A DNA stretch of 64,000 nucleotides from Alphaproteobacteria bacterium (GCA_013911655.1 JACESU010000003.1:1-64000), one strand, 5' to 3'. Positions 25,330 to 33,592 are shown, counted from the first letter of the stretch. Made by a program: numbers and translations. Notes: generated by a model not told the origin, from the letters alone.

Positions 25330-25878
25330 ATGTATTGGAACACTCAAAAACTGATGCACAACCTCTTTTTTATTCTTTTTGGACTCCTGGCTTGGGCACT
25401 CATGCCTGAACAAACATGGGCAACCTCTTATCCGGGACTCAGCCGCCCTTTTTGCGAGGCCTATCTTGAAAAACTTGATGCGACCGCTTCTGCTAATCTT
25501 TCTTCGTCCTTTGATCTAAACGGTGAAAGCGTTGCGCCTGCAGATCTACCAACTCAAGAAAAATCTGAGGCAGTAGACGCCGACGGCAATCCTCTTACGC
25601 CCGCAGATCTTCAAGACTCTTCTACCTTAAAACCACGTGACACCCTTTCTTTCCCCCTTTATTTCGATTTAAAAAAATACAGAAATTCAAATAATTCTTC
25701 CGAAAGCGGCTCAATGAACACCTCCAGGCCTCCTGTTTTCTTTGACAAAATGGCATTAGGACGTATAACCATAAACCCAGATGGAAAATTAACGTTTGAA
25801 GGCCAATCTCTCACTCCAGACGACGAACAGCTTTTTGAAAAAGAGTGTCGTCAACTTTTGGCTAAACACGCTCCCTAA
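25330..25878 (+). CDS. Secreted protein of unknown function with short internal repeats
   Basis: 182 residues from the ATG at 25330; an ATG at 25354 is also in frame. The signal peptide is about 1-32 (ending TWATS). The mature part holds three copies of a Gly/Asp-Leu/Val-Thr/Ala-Pro-Asp motif: NGESVAPADL, DGNPLTPADL and EGQSLTPDDE. It is not recognised. The next gene begins 13 bp after its stop, so the two may be co-transcribed. Confidence 0.7.
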   Translation: MYWNTQKLMHNLFFILFGLLAWALMPEQTWATSYPGLSRPFCEAYLEKLDATASANLSSSFDLNGESVAPADLPTQEKSEAVDADGNPLTPADLQDSSTLKPRDTLSFPLYFDLKKYRNSNNSSESGSMNTSRPPVFFDKMALGRITINPDGKLTFEGQSLTPDDEQLFEKECRQLLAKHAP

Positions 25879-25891
25879 CATTGAGGACACC

Positions 25892-26668
25892 ATGGATATT
25901 ATTTCAGAAAAGATTTTTTTTCCCGGAAGCCTTGGACATCTTTTAGCCGCACGCCTTGACAGACCCGTTAAAAATCCTAGGTTTTTTGCGGTTTATGGTC
26001 CTTGCTTTACGTGCACTAAGGATATTCTGGTTGCCAAGCGTATCAGCGAAACCTTGGCAACCCTTGGGATTGGCGTCCTGCGCGTAGATTTTACAGGGCT
26101 TGGCGAAAGTGCAGGTTCTTTTGCGGAGGCAAACTTTTCTAGCAACGTCGAGGACTTGCTTGCAGCAACTGGTTATCTTAAAGCACACTTTGACGCGCCA
26201 CAAATGATGATCGGTCACAGCCTTGGTGGCACGACATGCCTTGTCGCAACGTCCAAATCACCCGATATTAAGGCCGTTGTAACCATTAACTCTCCCTGCC
26301 ATCCCAAGCACGTGGCAAGACACTTTCCCGGCCTCGAAGAAGAGCTTTCCTGGAAGGGCGAAGCAGACGTTAAGATCGAAGGACGTGACTTTCGGATTCA
26401 GAAACACTTTTTTGATGATCTGCAGGCCCACGATATGAATCAGATTCTTCCGCAGCTCGGCGCCGCCCTCTTAGTCTTACACTCCCCCACAGATACAAGC
26501 GTCAACATCAAAAATGCAAGTTACATTTTTTCGACGGCCGCGCATCCAAAAAGCTTTATCAGCCTTGATCAAATGGATCATCTTGTAACCAAAAAAGATG
26601 ACGCTCTTTATATTGCAAAGCTCATTGAAGCTTGGGGGGAGCGTTATGTGACGCCTTCTCAAGGGTAA
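25892..26668 (+). CDS. Alpha/beta hydrolase of the OsmC-associated family, without OsmC domain
   Basis: 258 residues from the ATG at 25892 (TGAGGA upstream); an earlier frame start would lie inside the preceding gene. The sequence follows the hydrolase half of bifunctional hydrolase/OsmC proteins: HLLAARLDRP, GPCFTCTKDILVAKRIS, VLRVDFTGLGESAG and the nucleophile elbow GHSLGG (Ser110). A possible acid Asp is in HSPTDT and the His in QMDHLVTK. The OsmC peroxiredoxin half is absent. Substrate unknown. Confidence 0.85.
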   Translation: MDIISEKIFFPGSLGHLLAARLDRPVKNPRFFAVYGPCFTCTKDILVAKRISETLATLGIGVLRVDFTGLGESAGSFAEANFSSNVEDLLAATGYLKAHFDAPQMMIGHSLGGTTCLVATSKSPDIKAVVTINSPCHPKHVARHFPGLEEELSWKGEADVKIEGRDFRIQKHFFDDLQAHDMNQILPQLGAALLVLHSPTDTSVNIKNASYIFSTAAHPKSFISLDQMDHLVTKKDDALYIAKLIEAWGERYVTPSQG

Positions 26669-26673
26669 CCTTT

Positions 26674-26716
26674 GAGGGGCTGCTTTTTTCTATACAAAGG
26701 AGCCCCCTTTAATTTT
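26674..26716 (+). terminator. Probable terminator after the hydrolase gene
   Basis: Complementary GAGGGGCT and AGCCCCC arms around a 19-nt loop, followed by TTTAATTTT. Confidence 0.5.
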
Positions 26717-26840
26717 ACCTCCTAATCTTTTCAATCCCTTTTTGAGTTTTTTTCAAGATTATGGCGCATTATTGATATCTTTTTAATCATTTTTAGATAA
26801 GATGAAAATAAGATCTCTATTAACTATAAGAAGGTGTTCC

Positions 26841-27572
26841 ATGCACACGCCGTCCACCCTTTCTTCTCTTGAGAAATTTTTACACGGTAAAGTTATGCAC
26901 GGCGTCATCATCGGCCTTGTGTTGCTTAATGGACTTTTGTTAGGCCTTCTCACAGATAGCGAGATCGCAGCCTCACACGGCATCCTTTTACAAAATATCG
27001 ACAACGGCATCATCACAGTTTTTGTGATTGAGCTCCTTATACGATTTGCCGCCACAAAAGAGCGCTTTTTCAAGCGTGGCTGGAATATCTTTGACACGAT
27101 TATTATTGGCACTTCTGTGGGCGCTCTTTGGCTGAATTTTCAATCCTTGGAAATCATCAGGGTCATGCTTTTATTTCGTATTGTTGAATTTAGCCCTGAT
27201 ATGCGCAGAGTCATCGACGCCATCAAGCGGGCCGCCCTTGGGATCGTAAATACGGGCCTACTCCTTGCCATCATTTTCTATATTTTCTCTGTATCAGCGA
27301 CCTATCTTTATGGCAAAACAGCGCCAGATACTTTTGGGAACATTGGCACGTCCCTCTTTACGCTTTTCAGGCTCATGACCTTTGATAATTTGGGGGACAT
27401 CATGAACCCGATTATGAAAGTATATCCATACTCAGGGCTTTTTTTCCTTGTCTTCTTGGCACTTACGGCCTTTTCTGTTTTGAACCTTTTGATTGGTGTG
27501 GTCGTCCAGGCCATGCAAGATGCAACCGACGCCGTTGAGAAAGCAGAAGAAAAAAAGAAAGAAACAAAATAG
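26841..27572 (+). CDS. One-domain voltage-gated-type cation channel (NaChBac-like) with altered filter
   Basis: 243 residues from the ATG at 26841 (AAGAAGG upstream); a frame start 39 bp earlier adds a poor N-terminus. Six helices: S1 near 18-37, S2 47-68, S3 83-100, S4 102-117, S5 130-157, S6 197-225. The pore helix and filter align with NaChBac: FGNIGTSLFTLFRLMTFDNLGD against FGTLGKSLLTLFQVVTLESWAS. The sodium-selective LESW is FDNL (Phe181-Leu184), so the filter acid is Asp182. S4 keeps only two spaced arginines (Arg107, Arg113) before MRRVID. The C-terminal tail is a charged helix, as in tetrameric channels. Selectivity and voltage gating are therefore uncertain. Confidence 0.85.
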   Translation: MHTPSTLSSLEKFLHGKVMHGVIIGLVLLNGLLLGLLTDSEIAASHGILLQNIDNGIITVFVIELLIRFAATKERFFKRGWNIFDTIIIGTSVGALWLNFQSLEIIRVMLLFRIVEFSPDMRRVIDAIKRAALGIVNTGLLLAIIFYIFSVSATYLYGKTAPDTFGNIGTSLFTLFRLMTFDNLGDIMNPIMKVYPYSGLFFLVFLALTAFSVLNLLIGVVVQAMQDATDAVEKAEEKKKETK

Positions 27573-27603
27573 TTTTTGTCTTTACGCGCGAAATCATTCA
27601 AGG

Positions 27604-27630
27604 GTAACGGGAAAAAGCCCTTCCCGTTAC
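27604..27630 (+). terminator. Hairpin after the channel gene
   Basis: A perfect 10-bp stem GTAACGGGAA/TTCCCGTTAC with a 7-nt loop, but no T-run directly behind it. Confidence 0.45.
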
Positions 27631-27666
27631 ATCAAAACAGTTGATTTTTTGACTAATTTTGATTAC

Positions 27667-27672
27667 TATAAT
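27667..27672 (+). promoter_or_regulatory. -10 element (TATAAT) of the 6S RNA promoter
   Basis: A perfect TATAAT seven bases before the first paired base of the predicted 6S RNA. No -35 box lies at ideal spacing; a TTGATT at 27641 is 20 bp away. Confidence 0.6.
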
Positions 27673-27679
27673 AGGTGGT

Positions 27680-27833
27680 GCTGCGGCATTACGTCAGGGT
27701 GATTTTCCCTGGGGCCGATACTCATCCTTAAGGGAGCTGTCCCTGCCATGACTTGCGGGTTTTGGCATATGGCGCCCACCTGCATTTGCGGGCCACGTGA
27801 GGATATAGTCATCCAACGATTGTTGCGGCCCAC
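27680..27833 (+). ncRNA. ssrS: 6S RNA
   Basis: About 155 nt between a TATAAT box and a seven-T tract (27834-27840). The ends pair: GCTGCGGCA (27680-27688) with TGTTGCGGC (27821-27829), and GTGG (27675-27678) with CCAC (27830-27833). The inner part has the 6S-like strands CAGGGTGATTTTCCCTGGGG and AAGGGAGCTGTCCCTG that would frame the promoter-mimicking bubble. It stands directly upstream of fau (ygfA), the conserved genomic position of ssrS in Proteobacteria. 6S RNA binds sigma-70 RNA polymerase and damps transcription in slow growth. Confidence 0.85.
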
Positions 27834-27850
27834 TTTTTTTGGAGCGATCT

Positions 27851-28432
27851 TTGACCAAAGAAGATTTACGGCGACGTACGCGTCAAGAGCGCACTCATTT
27901 TGTGAACACATGTACAACCGACGTGCTGACCTCCCTTTCCTTACAGCAAGCAGTCCTTTTTAAACGCGCCTTCCCCTTAGTGGATTCGTGTGTGATTGCA
28001 GGGTACTGGCCCTTTTCCCACGAATGCGACCCAACACCCTTGTTGCACGACCTTGCACATACCCATAAAAATATCACCCTTCCTCGCATTGAAGGGGATC
28101 GTCTTACTTTTGTGGCGTGGACACCAAGTGCGTGTCTTGAGTCTGGCCCCTTTGACACCACACAACCTCTGACCAAGGCACCAACTCTTTTGCCCAATTA
28201 TGTGATTACGCCACTCGTAGCCTTTGACAAAAAGGGGACACGCCTAGGGCATGGTGGTGGCTTTTATGATCGCGCTTTCCAGCAATTTGCAAAGGAGGGC
28301 CATGTCTTCACCGTCATTGGCTATGCCTTTGACTGTCAGTACGTTGACTTTATCCCCCAAGACACGCAAGACTATCCTTTGGATTATGTCATTACCCCAA
28401 CAACCCTTTACAATTTTAGAAACGGACAATAG
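27851..28432 (+). CDS. fau: 5-formyltetrahydrofolate cyclo-ligase
   Basis: 193 residues starting at a TTG (27851) with GGAG six bases upstream; a TTG at 27839 is the alternative. Family features are the N-terminal TKEDLRRRTRQER, YWPFSHECDPTPLL, LLPNYVITPLVAFDKKGTRLGHGGGFYDR with the ATP-binding loop, and the final VITPTTLYNF. It converts 5-formyl-THF to methenyl-THF. Position after 6S RNA is conserved. ymdB follows immediately. Confidence 0.92.
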   Translation: MTKEDLRRRTRQERTHFVNTCTTDVLTSLSLQQAVLFKRAFPLVDSCVIAGYWPFSHECDPTPLLHDLAHTHKNITLPRIEGDRLTFVAWTPSACLESGPFDTTQPLTKAPTLLPNYVITPLVAFDKKGTRLGHGGGFYDRAFQQFAKEGHVFTVIGYAFDCQYVDFIPQDTQDYPLDYVITPTTLYNFRNGQ

Positions 28433-29281
28433 ATGCGCCTATTATATTGCGGAGATGTGGTCGGCAGACCTGGACGGGACGTCATTCAAAAGCTGATTCC
28501 TCTTCTGATTCAGCACTGGGCTCTTGACTGGGTCATTGTAAATGCCGAAAACGCCGCTGCCGGGTTTGGTGTCACCCCTCAAATATGTGAAGAATTTTTC
28601 TCCTTAGGCGTAGACGTCATCGTTTCCGGCAACCATACGTGGGATCAAAAGGATATCATCCCTTATATTGCCGCGCAGCCTCGTCTTATTCGCCCCCTGA
28701 ATTATCCCACAGGCACGCCGGGAAACGGTCTTTGCGCCCTCTCCAAACCTACCTGCCGTGGGCAATTGGTTGTGGCACAAATCATGGGACGCTTGTTCAT
28801 GGAACCCCTCGATGATCCTTTCACGGTCATCGAGCAAGCGCTCCAGCCATACCGACTCTCTCACCCTTCCATAGGCGCAATTTTAGTGGATGTGCATGGG
28901 GAAGCCACCAGTGAGAAAATGGCCCTCGGGCACGTTCTTGATGGCCGCGTGACAGCCGTCATTGGGACTCACACCCATGTCCCCACCGCCGACTGCCAAC
29001 TGCTACCCAAAGGCACCGCTTATCAAAGCGATGCGGGGATGTGCGGGGATTATGATTCGGTCATAGGTATGGAAAAAGAAGCAGCAATCGCGCGCTTTAA
29101 AAAGAGAATTCCTGCCCCACGCCTTTCACCTGCCTTGGGAGACGCGTCCTTGTGTGGGACCTTTCTTGATGTGGATGAGGCAACAGGACTTGCCAGATCC
29201 ATTCATCCTGTGCGTCTTTTAGGTCGTCTGACGCCGTCTACGCCACCTGGCCTCTCTAGTGATTTTCTTTCTTTAATCTAG
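28433..29281 (+). CDS. ymdB: YmdB-type metallophosphoesterase (TIGR00282 family)
   Basis: 282 residues. Metal-binding motifs are GDVVGRPGRD (7-16), NAENAAAGFG, SGNHTWDQ, then GTHTHVPTADC and SDAGMCGDYDSVIGM near the C-terminus. Relatives are 2',3'-cyclic phosphodiesterases involved in stress and developmental signalling. The start codon follows the fau stop directly, so the two are one transcript with fau. Confidence 0.92.
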   Translation: MRLLYCGDVVGRPGRDVIQKLIPLLIQHWALDWVIVNAENAAAGFGVTPQICEEFFSLGVDVIVSGNHTWDQKDIIPYIAAQPRLIRPLNYPTGTPGNGLCALSKPTCRGQLVVAQIMGRLFMEPLDDPFTVIEQALQPYRLSHPSIGAILVDVHGEATSEKMALGHVLDGRVTAVIGTHTHVPTADCQLLPKGTAYQSDAGMCGDYDSVIGMEKEAAIARFKKRIPAPRLSPALGDASLCGTFLDVDEATGLARSIHPVRLLGRLTPSTPPGLSSDFLSLI

Positions 29282-29476
29282 GCATGGGCCTAGCTGTTTT
29301 GAGAATGGAGGGTTGGCAAAATTTCTATAATCATTCTAAAAAAATCTTCTTTCTTTGTCATAAAAAAAGAAATATCTTTTCTTATTCAATAAAAAGAAAT
29401 CACGCAACACACCCGATTGTCACAAACTAAATAAGAATAACTAATTATAAAAGAATAATATACAAATGTTTTTTTA

Positions 29477-29482
29477 TTGACA
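29477..29482 (+). promoter_or_regulatory. Possible -35 box of the SagB-POT-LysR transcript
   Basis: A perfect TTGACA 70 bp before the ATG at 29547, in an AT-rich 265-bp intergenic region. A matching -10 is weak (TTGATC after 18 bp), as expected for an activator-dependent promoter. A LysR gene is in the same run. Confidence 0.35.
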
Positions 29483-29546
29483 CGACTCTTTATTTTTGGC
29501 TTGATCTTTCTTGTGAAAAGCAAAATAAAACAACAGGAGAGAGTGC

Positions 29547-29612
29547 ATGACTAAGGTTTATCTTGAAAAAAGAATGCCAGGACAAGAACGTAGCGTCGCC
29601 ATCACAGCGTAA
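29547..29612 (+). CDS. 21-codon ORF overlapping the start of the SagB-type gene
   Basis: It begins with ATG at 29547, has an excellent ribosome binding site (CAGGAGAGAGTGC) and ends TAA at 29610. The peptide is MTKVYLEKRMPGQERSVAIT plus Ala, without Cys. It overlaps the next gene, which lacks an ATG in its first 135 codons, in another frame. The ORF crosses an A6 run (29566-29571). It may be a leader peptide coupling translation, or the true N-terminus of the dehydrogenase if one A is lost by slippage or is an assembly error. Confidence 0.45.
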   Translation: MTKVYLEKRMPGQERSVAITA

Positions 29613-30705
29613 GCGCTTTTATGTAAATCCTTATCTCTTCCTTCACAGTGTGGGGGAAGAGATTTGTGTGTGGGACTATCTTCATCATCAACAATTTATT
29701 CTTGATACACCTCATCTTGATCGCCTGATCGTTCACCTGACGGCGCCCCCCCTTTCATCTTCTCCTTTGGACAGTATTTTCTTAGAAGAGGGCATTCTTT
29801 CTGAAACGCCTTTTAAGGAACATACCTGGGGATGGGACCTTCTTGCACAAATCTATCACTTTGGGACAAGAGATCTTGATGAACCTGAAGAAAGATCCAC
29901 CCTCGCGCGTGCCAATGATTTTCTTGCAGCGTGCGACGCCTTTGAGAAAAAGCATTTACAAACAACTATGCCAGATCCGTTTATGGGCCTTCCCCGCATT
30001 GATTTGCCAAATTGGCACGCAAGTTACTTTGATCTGAATCTTGGCAGCGCCCTTGAAGCGCGTATGACCAGTCGCGTCTTTAGTGGTGATAGCATCTCTC
30101 TTAGTGACTTAAGTGCTTGCCTTGGCATGACGTTTGGGAAAAAAGAAAATCCTTGGCCAGAAGCAGAGATCCACAATGTAACGTTTCTTGGCAAGCGCCG
30201 CACAAGTCCCTCTGCCGGGGGGCTTCATTCCGTGATTCCTTATATTGTGGCCTTTCACGTTGACGGCCTTGCGCCTGGTCTTTACGGCTATGATGATGCG
30301 TCGCACCAACTTGTTTTGATGGAGGCGTCTACAGCAGCTGAGCTTGACGCTCAGGTGACACGACTATGCGGCGACCAGTTTTTTGGAGAGAACGCTGCGT
30401 GCGGTATCTTTTTTGTGTCACGTCTCGATCAAGTATGGACCAAATATCCTCATTCTCGTGCCTACCGGGATGTGTTTCTTGATGGGGGGCACCTGTCGCA
30501 AACGCTCCTTCTTTTAGCTACATCCCTTGAGTGGAATACCTGGATCACTGCTTATTTTCGTGATACAGAACTACTATCTTTTTTGCACTTACGGCCCGAC
30601 GCGGATTTACCTTTTTTGTACGTTGCTCTTGGCAAGGGTGACCGGCAAGCCCTTCATCCTACGGTCCTTGAGGCATTGCGTCTTCGTCAAAAGGAGTGTG
30701 GTTAG
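29563..30705 (+). CDS. SagB/ThcOx-type FMN-dependent dehydrogenase
   Basis: 380 residues from a TTG at 29563. An N-terminal domain (about 18-130; RFYVNPYLFLHSVGEEICVWD) resembles the wHTH-like front part of SagB-type proteins. The nitroreductase fold follows: MTSRVFSGDSISLSDLSACL (168-187), RRTSPSAGGLHSVIPYIV (212-229), GLAPGLYGYDDASHQL (235-250), KYPHSRAYRDVFLDGGHLSQ (294-313). Family members oxidise azolines to azoles in thiazole/oxazole peptides such as streptolysin S and microcin B17, or act in other natural-product routes. No YcaO cyclodehydratase, E1-like protein or Cys-rich precursor is nearby, so the substrate is open. The start is uncertain (see 29547). The stop is followed directly by the transporter start. 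Confidence 0.82.
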   Translation: MKKECQDKNVASPSQRKRFYVNPYLFLHSVGEEICVWDYLHHQQFILDTPHLDRLIVHLTAPPLSSSPLDSIFLEEGILSETPFKEHTWGWDLLAQIYHFGTRDLDEPEERSTLARANDFLAACDAFEKKHLQTTMPDPFMGLPRIDLPNWHASYFDLNLGSALEARMTSRVFSGDSISLSDLSACLGMTFGKKENPWPEAEIHNVTFLGKRRTSPSAGGLHSVIPYIVAFHVDGLAPGLYGYDDASHQLVLMEASTAAELDAQVTRLCGDQFFGENAACGIFFVSRLDQVWTKYPHSRAYRDVFLDGGHLSQTLLLLATSLEWNTWITAYFRDTELLSFLHLRPDADLPFLYVALGKGDRQALHPTVLEALRLRQKECG

Positions 30706-32130
30706 ATGACTTCTCAAACCCGTGATTTCTGGTGGGCTTGCGTTTTAAACTTTTTAGAGCGTTTCTCTTTCTACGGCGTTGTCTCTATTTTAGTCCTCTC
30801 CATGGTGGATCACGGTCTTTCGGACTGGAAGTCCTATATGGTTTACGGTGTTTTTACGACCCTTTGCTATCTGATGCCCATGTTAGGGGGGGTGCTAAGC
30901 GACCACAAACTAGGTGAGCCCTGGACCATTCTATGGGGCTTTCTGTTACAGATCATCTCGTGTTTTCTTTTAACATTTTATACGGGTTGGGGAATGTGCC
31001 TGTGGACGGGTCTTGGGTTTATGGCGCTATCTGTGGGCCTCATCAAACCAAGCCTTGTCTCACTCGCTGGGCGCAGTTTTGATCACGCCCCGCACGAAAA
31101 AGAATCTGCCTATACTATTTATTATGTTTTTCAAAATATTGGCGCTCTTTTGGCACCCTTTTTGTGCGGCACTCTCGGTCAAATTTGGGGATGGCAACAA
31201 GGGTATATGACAGCAGGATTTCTTTCTGTTGCAGGATTTTTATGCTGTTTGTCTCGTTCTTTTTCAAAACGCTCCCTCTTTCAGCTTGCGTATACCCATA
31301 CAAAACTCCTCATTAGCTGTGGCTACATGGTGATGGTGCTGCCTCTTTTATGGCTCATCAAGGAGTCCCTCTGGAGTCGCGATCTTTTGACGATTATATG
31401 CGTGGGCGTTCTCATCTGTTTTTTCACCTATTTGATGGTCCAGAAGCATTTTAGCCTTCAAACGCTCATTGTTCTTTTTGCAGGCACTTTGGCCATTGCC
31501 ATCTCGGGCGCACTCATTGGACACGGCGCCGATGCTATCAGTCTTTTTGCTAAAAGAAATGTTCACCTTTTCCTTGGAAATTTTGAAATTCTTCCTGTGC
31601 ACTTTCAGATGATTAATCCGGTTGTAATCATCATTTGTGGAGCTTTGATGTCTTATTTGTGGCGGGCGCTTTCAAAGGGTGGCCTCACGCTTAATGCCTT
31701 TATCAAGTATATTCTTGGCTTTGTGGTGATTGCAGGCGCTTTCTTTTTACTAAAACACGTGTGCGCCGACCACAAAGACGGCCTGGTTTCTCCCCTATGG
31801 GTGATGATTGCCCTTGGTATTTCGGCTTTTTCAGATTTGCTTATTTTTCCGGTTGCGCTGTCTGAATGCTCGCGCGTCACCCCCGAAAAATGGCGCGCAC
31901 AAACCATGGGTCTTATGGTTTTTGCCATGGCCTTTTCCCAGCTTATTGGCAGTTATCTGGCGCAACTGGCAGCCTTGCCAGGCCCCCTCCCCCCCGTAGA
32001 GAGTCTGCCCATTTATGAGTGGTTTTTCACAAACCTTGGATGGTATGCTTTAGGTGTGATTCCTTTGTTTGTGCTGAGCCTAGGCGCTGTCAAATTCATC
32101 ACAAAAGAAAAGCAGTTACACGACGAATAG
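30706..32130 (+). CDS. POT (PTR2) family proton-coupled peptide transporter
   Basis: 474 residues with about 12-14 membrane helices. The ExxERF signature is in NFLERFSFYGVVSIL (Glu18, Arg19, Phe20), and the second PTR2 region is ESAYTIYYVFQNIGALLAPF. POT proteins take up di- and tripeptides or peptide-like compounds with protons; some relatives carry other metabolites. It starts directly after the SagB-type gene stop, so the two are probably translated together, which points to a peptide-like substrate shared by the two. Confidence 0.9.
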   Translation: MTSQTRDFWWACVLNFLERFSFYGVVSILVLSMVDHGLSDWKSYMVYGVFTTLCYLMPMLGGVLSDHKLGEPWTILWGFLLQIISCFLLTFYTGWGMCLWTGLGFMALSVGLIKPSLVSLAGRSFDHAPHEKESAYTIYYVFQNIGALLAPFLCGTLGQIWGWQQGYMTAGFLSVAGFLCCLSRSFSKRSLFQLAYTHTKLLISCGYMVMVLPLLWLIKESLWSRDLLTIICVGVLICFFTYLMVQKHFSLQTLIVLFAGTLAIAISGALIGHGADAISLFAKRNVHLFLGNFEILPVHFQMINPVVIIICGALMSYLWRALSKGGLTLNAFIKYILGFVVIAGAFFLLKHVCADHKDGLVSPLWVMIALGISAFSDLLIFPVALSECSRVTPEKWRAQTMGLMVFAMAFSQLIGSYLAQLAALPGPLPPVESLPIYEWFFTNLGWYALGVIPLFVLSLGAVKFITKEKQLHDE

Positions 32131-32140
32131 GATTTTTACG

Positions 32141-33007
32141 ATGGACTTAAGCAAATTAAGAGTTTTTTATCATGTGGCTAAGTGTCGCGGGGTGAGCGCT
32201 GCCGCCCGAGGCCTCGAGCTTAAGCAATCCGCCATCAGCCAAAGCATAAAAGCCCTTGAAGAAGATTTGGGATGCCGCCTTTTTCATCGTCATGCACGCG
32301 GGATGACCCTGACAGAAGAAGGAGATATTCTCTTCAAAGCCGCAAGGGATGCCTTTTCGCACATCGAAGTTGCCGAAAACATCATGCGAGAGCGAAGCGG
32401 TCTTTATCAAGAGAGTATTACCATTGGTACGACTGTGGGCCTTGCAGCCACCTATGTGCCGAGTCGCGTCGTGAGATATTGCGAAACCTATCCAGACGCA
32501 CCTGTTCGTATTGTGGAAATGCACACCCATGATATCGATAATAGCGCAGCTGATGTCTTTGTTTGTCCGTATATCTTTGATAAGCCAGAACTTGTCCAGA
32601 CCCCCATTGAACGCTTTCCTTTTAAGCTGTGTGCAGCCCCTTCCTACATAGAAAAACATGGACGACCTCAGACCTTTCAAGAACTGAGTCAGCACACACT
32701 TATTGCCTTTCCCGAAGACTCACATAACCCCTTTAACCGGGTGGATCGTCTTTTGTTTCAAGATGAAGACAGTTCCCAGCAACTACGCCGCCCCCTGATT
32801 GAGACGTTCACTTCCACAAGCCTCATGTATCTTGTGTCATCAGGTGTTGGCATTGGTGTTTTATCCACCAAGATGCCAGGCGCCGACGGCCTTATCGACC
32901 TATTTCCAGACCTGCCAGCCATGGAAATCGAAATATATTTTGTTGTGCCTAAACGTCTTGCCCATATTGAACGCTTTGAGCGTCTCAAGCAGGCTTTTCT
33001 CAAGTAA
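32141..33007 (+). CDS. LysR-family transcriptional regulator
   Basis: 288 residues. The N-terminal winged HTH (MDLSKLRVFYHVAKCRGVSA...QSAISQSIKALEEDLGCRLFHR, 1-50) is followed by a periplasmic-binding-like effector domain (about 90-288). It is encoded 10 bp behind the transporter on the same strand, whereas LysR genes usually diverge from their targets. It may regulate its own operon from the promoter before 29547. Confidence 0.93.
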   Translation: MDLSKLRVFYHVAKCRGVSAAARGLELKQSAISQSIKALEEDLGCRLFHRHARGMTLTEEGDILFKAARDAFSHIEVAENIMRERSGLYQESITIGTTVGLAATYVPSRVVRYCETYPDAPVRIVEMHTHDIDNSAADVFVCPYIFDKPELVQTPIERFPFKLCAAPSYIEKHGRPQTFQELSQHTLIAFPEDSHNPFNRVDRLLFQDEDSSQQLRRPLIETFTSTSLMYLVSSGVGIGVLSTKMPGADGLIDLFPDLPAMEIEIYFVVPKRLAHIERFERLKQAFLK

Positions 33008-33067
33008 AACGTTGTCAATTGAGCTTTGAAATGAGAAACTAATGGTGTCTTGTTGGAGAAAAAACCT

Positions 33068-33367
33068 ATGTCTTTTGATGTGCGCATTTATCAGCCTGCT
33101 AAAAATGCCATGCAATCAGGGCGTGGGAAAGCGTCTTTGTGGATTGTTGAATTTTTAAATTTATCCTCTACCACTGAAGACCCCTTAATGGGGTGGCAAA
33201 GTACGGCCGCGCCCTTTAAGACTAAAAAACTCACTTTTCATGACCGCGCCGCAGCACTTTCCTATGCTCAAGAAAAAGGTCTTCGTTACCAGTTAGAAGA
33301 TCCTCACCGGGAAGCCATCACCCCGAAACAATATGGCCACCACTTTCGAGCGGGCAAACCCTTGTAA
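33068..33367 (+). CDS. NDUFS4-like accessory subunit of respiratory complex I (ETC complex I subunit)
   Basis: 99 residues from the ATG at 33068 (GGAG upstream). It matches the alphaproteobacterial/mitochondrial NDUFS4 family: VRIYQPAKNAMQSGRGKASLWIVEF, DPLMGWQST, LTFHDRAAALSYAQEKGLRYQLEDPH, and the final YGHHFRAGKPL. In mitochondria this subunit stabilises the NADH module. The nuo operon is not in the window. Confidence 0.93.
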   Translation: MSFDVRIYQPAKNAMQSGRGKASLWIVEFLNLSSTTEDPLMGWQSTAAPFKTKKLTFHDRAAALSYAQEKGLRYQLEDPHREAITPKQYGHHFRAGKPL

Positions 33368-33592
33368 GTACAGGCGTGCTTAGGACGGCAGCACCTTGTT
33401 CCTTGACCAGGGCAAACCCAACACCATTGTCTTTTAATCTAAGTAAGGTCATTTTCTTAGCGATTCACCTTAGATATTCCAGCATATTTTGACAATTAGT
33501 CAATAAGTGTTTGTTTTATATATATTTTATTGACTTACACTCATAGGTCATCCAAAGAATACATGCCCTATTGTCGATTAAAGGAGTCTTCT

